Assembly (NCBI GenBank): GCA_016281475.1
Contig: JAEEIS010000120.1
Coordinates: 1 to 9,663 of the forward strand
Direction: 5' to 3'
DNA length: 9,663 bases
Origin: Bacteroidales bacterium
Lineage (GTDB): Bacteria; Bacteroidota; Bacteroidia; Bacteroidales; P3
The stretch's first letter is position 1; each line of letters begins with the position of its first letter. Positions 7,699-9,663 of this stretch are shown here, piece after piece. Under the pieces are notes generated by a model, which ran no database searches, was not told where the DNA came from, and saw only the letters and a program-made list of their open reading frames with translations. The position numbers and the translations under genes are program-made.

Positions 7699-7730
7699 CA
7701 AAATTACGACTTTTGTACGATATATACAAA
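7699..7730 (-). promoter_or_regulatory. Bacteroidota-type sigma promoter of gcvP
   Basis: On the minus strand TAATTTTG (7706-7699) matches the -7 consensus TAnnTTTG exactly, and TTTG (7730-7727) lies 20 bp upstream, as the Bacteroidota -33 element should. Transcription would begin near 7690, giving a very AT-rich leader of roughly 40 bases before the gcvP ATG. The match and spacing are seen directly; promoter activity is inferred. Confidence 0.7.
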
Positions 7731-7990
7731 AAAAATTCACCAATCAAATCCAAACTGCTCCTTCCGCATCCGTGCCACAGCACAAAATCCGCCATCAATA
7801 CCCTGCCGATTCCCCTCGTTCCGTGCCGCATTCCACCGCGCCCTATTGCCTTGTGCCCCCCAGTCTCCCCCCTCGTCACTCCCTACCGTTTTTTACCGAT
7901 TCTTACCGATTGGGACGCATTTAGTCGCTATTATAGCCATGAAGGGGGGAAGAAGGATTCTTGAAAAATGGGAGGTTCGAGGGAGTCACG
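7731..7990. other. C-rich intergenic region without a supported gene
   Basis: This 260-bp stretch separates the metallopeptidase-like gene from the gcvP promoter. The plus strand is rich in C and poor in G between about 7750 and 7885, including C6-AGTCT-C6 at 7856-7872. Three TACCG(A/T)T motifs at 7884, 7894 and 7904 are spaced exactly 10 bp apart. I see no convincing open frame, tRNA or strong terminator hairpin. A 62-codon minus-strand frame across 7691-7879 covers the gcvP promoter and has no recognisable features. Confidence 0.6.
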
Positions 7991-8662
7991 TCAAGCGCGG
8001 TTGAAATGCTCTTCGGCATGTCGGTTGGCCCAACGCTCGGCATATAGGTTGTCGTGGCGGTGGTGGAGGAAGCCCGCCAGCTCGAGCCATTGGCTGACGA
8101 GACTGGGCAGTCCGACGACGGGCAAGTAGAGCCAGCCCCACAGCTGGCTGTCGAAGGTGTGTCCGTATTCGTGCAGGAGCATCCCGCCGGCATAGCGGCG
8201 GGCGTAATGCTCGAAGTCGGTCTGTATCTCCACAGGCAGCCACATCTGCACATGGCAGCCGAGCGACATGCCCGTGTAGGCGTGCTCGCGGCGGTGGCAG
8301 CAGGAGACGTAGGTGACGCCGTCGAGGGTGTCGACCCTTTCCACGTTGCCACAGAGGACACGTGTCTGAGAAACGATGTATCCGAGAAAGAATTGCGGCA
8401 GCTCCCAGATGAAGCGGGTGACGGCCTGGGCGATGCCGTGGCGGCGGTGGGTGTCGAAGCGGTAGCGGCTGCAAAACACCTGCCATGCGAGCTTTCTGTT
8501 CCTCATCAGTGCCAACAGGGTGAGCAGGATGGAAATGCCTTTGGCTGAGAGGAACAGCCACACCCCTACCCTGCCCACCTCGCTGTCGCCCAGCAAGAGG
8601 AGTATGGCGGCAGCCCATGTGGCAGCGGCTAGTGTGAGGGCTATGGTGCGCTGCGGCGGCAT
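7991..8662 (-). CDS. Putative membrane-associated zinc metallopeptidase-like protein (HEYGH motif)
   Basis: The 223-residue product has two N-terminal hydrophobic segments, about 7-25 (IALTLAAATWAAAILLLLG) and 32-53 (VGVWLFLSAKGISILLTLLA), and possibly a further one near 177-195. MLLHEYGHTFDSQ contains HEYGH at 164-168, fitting the HExxH zinc-binding and catalytic signature. YAERWANR at 207-214 supplies a candidate third ligand or a conserved structural motif. It resembles a poorly characterised family of bacterial membrane proteins with HEYGH and a C-terminal ERWA(N/D) motif; I cannot name a MEROPS family. The ATG is 12 bp after the stop of the flavoprotein gene, implying one transcript. The substrate is unknown and protease activity is inferred only from the motif. 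The C-terminus is histidine-rich (HHRHDN, HAEEHF), which could add metal affinity. Composition is GC-rich, like gcvP. Confidence 0.78.
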   Translation of the reverse strand: MPPQRTIALTLAAATWAAAILLLLGDSEVGRVGVWLFLSAKGISILLTLLALMRNRKLAWQVFCSRYRFDTHRRHGIAQAVTRFIWELPQFFLGYIVSQTRVLCGNVERVDTLDGVTYVSCCHRREHAYTGMSLGCHVQMWLPVEIQTDFEHYARRYAGGMLLHEYGHTFDSQLWGWLYLPVVGLPSLVSQWLELAGFLHHRHDNLYAERWANRHAEEHFNRA

Positions 8663-8674
8663 GGTGACGATGGT

Positions 8675-9418
8675 TTATTTGATGAACGATGTGGCCTGAT
8701 GGGGCTCGCGCTCGGGATATTGCGGAGTGCCTTCGGCGTGGATTTGCCGCAGCAGGAATGCCATGTTGTCGGCCATGGTGCGCATGGTTTGCAGACCTTC
8801 GTCATCGAGTGCTGCCTCTCCTTCGGTGCGCCCATAGACGATGTTCCAATACTGCGAGGTGACGATGGGCATATTCTGCATCTGGAAGGGCATGAGCAGT
8901 GTCTGATACACCGCTGAGGCACCGCCACGGCGGCACACGGCTACGGCAGCGGCCGGCTTGTTCTGCATCACGTTGGAGGCGGCATAGCTCATGCGCTGTA
9001 TGAGGCTGAGCACCGTGCCGTTGGGCTGGCCGTAGTAGGTGGGCGAGCCGACTATCAGGCCGTCGCATTGTGCCATCAGGTCGATAGCGCGATTGCAGAG
9101 GTCGTCGTCGAACACGCAGCGGTTGGTCTGGCTACAGTGGCCACAGGCCACGCAGCCATGCATCGCTTGTCGGCCAATCTGCAACAGTTCCGTGGTGATG
9201 CCGTTTTTCTCCAGTTGGCGGGCAGCCTCGGTGAGGGCGAGGTTGGTATTGCCGTTCTGACGGGGACTGCCGTTGATAAGAAGTACTTTCATATTGTGTG
9301 AATGTTTGAATGTCTGATTGTTTGAGTCTTTGGCCATGACGGAGCCGAACGGCGATGCCATCACCACCCCTGCGGCAGTTGCCATGGCTGATTTTTTGAT
9401 AAATTCTCTTCTGTCCAT
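8675..9418 (-). CDS. Flavodoxin-fold NAD(P)H-dependent oxidoreductase with Tat-type leader and CX2CX2CX5C motif
   Basis: The 247-residue protein has two parts. Residues 1-29 are a twin-arginine-type signal (DRREFIKK, then a weakly hydrophobic stretch and a VMA-K cleavage-like site). From residue 43 it is a flavodoxin-like FMN reductase: KVLLINGSPRQNGNTNLAL (44-62) is the FMN-phosphate loop and GSPTYYGQPNG (124-134) the second flavin loop. C89, C92, C95 and C101 form CX2CX2CX5C, which fits the compact [4Fe-4S] motif of iron-sulfur flavoproteins. Non-cluster relatives with similar cysteines also exist, so the cluster is not certain. If exported, it would work in the periplasm, with FMN loaded beforehand, as Tat allows. 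M43 (ATG at 9292-9290) is a plausible second start that would give a cytosolic form. It leads a probable two-gene operon with the metallopeptidase-like gene. The physiological substrate is unknown. Confidence 0.9.
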   Translation of the reverse strand: MDRREFIKKSAMATAAGVVMASPFGSVMAKDSNNQTFKHSHNMKVLLINGSPRQNGNTNLALTEAARQLEKNGITTELLQIGRQAMHGCVACGHCSQTNRCVFDDDLCNRAIDLMAQCDGLIVGSPTYYGQPNGTVLSLIQRMSYAASNVMQNKPAAAVAVCRRGGASAVYQTLLMPFQMQNMPIVTSQYWNIVYGRTEGEAALDDEGLQTMRTMADNMAFLLRQIHAEGTPQYPEREPHQATSFIK

Positions 9419-9425
9419 TTGTATT

Positions 9426-9441
9426 GTTGATATGTTGATAT
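9426..9441. repeat. Direct repeat of GTTGATAT, two units
   Basis: Two adjacent 8-bp units lie 8-23 bp upstream of the flavoprotein start codon; the minus strand reads ATATCAACATATCAAC. The 10-mer ATATCAACAT also occurs just upstream of hsdM. It may be a leader or translation-related element, or chance in AT-rich sequence. Confidence 0.5.
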
Positions 9442-9468
9442 GATTAAAAGGGTTTAAGGGGGTTTTAA

Positions 9469-9496
9469 AGTAAAAAGTAAAAAGTAAAAACTAAAA
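9469..9496. repeat. Heptanucleotide tandem repeat, AGTAAAA x3 plus ACTAAAA
   Basis: Four consecutive 7-bp units (three identical, one with a single change) lie in the 102-bp gap upstream of the flavoprotein gene; the minus strand reads repeated TTTTACT. The array lies between the candidate -7 box and the start codon. Such AT-rich heptamers can change copy number by slippage, which would alter leader length here. Confidence 0.8.
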
Positions 9497-9525
9497 TTAG
9501 CTGCCGCACCGGGATAATTTTCAAT
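9492..9525 (-). promoter_or_regulatory. Weak candidate promoter for the flavoprotein operon
   Basis: TAATTTTA (9499-9492) matches seven of eight positions of TAnnTTTG. ATTG at 9525-9522 is a poor -33 element at a 22-bp spacing, slightly too long. It partly overlaps the heptamer array. A promoter is expected in this gap, but this match is weak. Confidence 0.25.
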
Positions 9526-9663
9526 TTTCGAAGAAACTAAAATAGTAATTGGTGTCTAAATATTCTCCGTTCTCCCATATATACAAGGTGTCCCCATTGT
9601 ACACCACAGCCGCTTTGTCCTCATTGAAGCTTGACACCCAGTCGTACTTTGGCTCAATGACCA
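9521..9663 (-). CDS. WG-repeat-like protein, C-terminal end (5' part outside window)
   Basis: A reading frame enters from the right edge (first complete codon at 9661) and ends at TGA 9523-9521, giving 46 residues beginning VIEPKYDWVSSFNEDKAAVV and continuing YNGDTLYIWENGEYLDTNYY. The pattern of IEPKYD, SFNEDKAAV, Y-NG and a following ENGEY is typical of one WG repeat, a short beta-rich repeat common in Bacteroidota proteins. WG proteins are usually built of many such units and are often surface or periplasmic, with unknown binding partners. The number of units, any signal peptide and the start lie outside the window. The other two frames give no coherent peptide. The gene is probably separate from the flavoprotein operon, 102 bp away. 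Confidence 0.75.
   Translation of the reverse strand, partial: VIEPKYDWVSSFNEDKAAVVYNGDTLYIWENGEYLDTNYYFSFFEN

Noticed and set aside
7691..7879. A 62-codon minus-strand open frame upstream of gcvP
   Set aside because: It runs over the good gcvP promoter, has unusual composition driven by the C-rich tract, and shows no domain or ribosome binding site.
7850..7880. G-quadruplex on the minus strand from the C6-N5-C6 tract
   Set aside because: Only two long G-runs are close together, not the four separated runs needed for a standard intramolecular quadruplex.
8054..8548. A 164-codon plus-strand open frame opposite the metallopeptidase-like gene
   Set aside because: The minus-strand frame has membrane helices, HEYGH and operon spacing; the plus-strand peptide has no recognisable feature.

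Overview
The window looks like part of a Bacteroidota chromosome, most likely order Bacteroidales. GcvP is a single unsplit polypeptide in the style of that phylum. A good match to the Bacteroidota promoter (TTTG, about 20 bp, TAnnTTTG) lies upstream of it, leaders are A/T-rich without strong Shine-Dalgarno sequences, and a WG-repeat protein sits at one edge. Every gene I can support is on the minus strand, so the window is described below from its right end (high coordinates) to its left in the direction of transcription.

Right part (7991-9663): the C-terminal end of a WG-repeat protein, cut by the window edge, is followed by a probable two-gene operon. The first gene is a flavodoxin-fold oxidoreductase with a twin-arginine-type leader and a CX2CX2CX5C motif like that of iron-sulfur flavoproteins. 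The second, 12 bp downstream, encodes a two-helix membrane protein with an HEYGH zinc-peptidase-like motif. A C-rich non-coding stretch of about 260 bp follows.

Middle (4751-7730): a complete, GC-rich glycine dehydrogenase gene (gcvP, 950 aa) with its own promoter. A stem-loop of 11 perfect base pairs lies directly after its stop codon. This is ordinary core metabolism.

Left part (1-4731): a type I restriction-modification operon in the order hsdM, AlbA_2/Schlafen-type ATPase, small membrane-anchored coiled-coil protein, hsdS (cut by the window edge). No hsdR is inside the window; it could lie beyond position 1. HsdM supplies the N6-adenine methyltransferase, HsdS the DNA-recognition arms, and the two middle genes are accessory. 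hsdM is GC-rich like gcvP, whereas the two accessory genes and both recognition arms of hsdS are clearly AT-rich. Only the conserved central spacer of hsdS is GC-richer. This mosaic suggests that accessory genes and recognition domains were exchanged around a stable methyltransferase and scaffold.

The part most worth a second look is the 0.4-3.2 kb accessory region: the tiny membrane protein translated almost directly into hsdS, and an ancient 101-bp tandem duplication that overlaps the 3' end of the ATPase gene and appears to contain decayed coding sequence.
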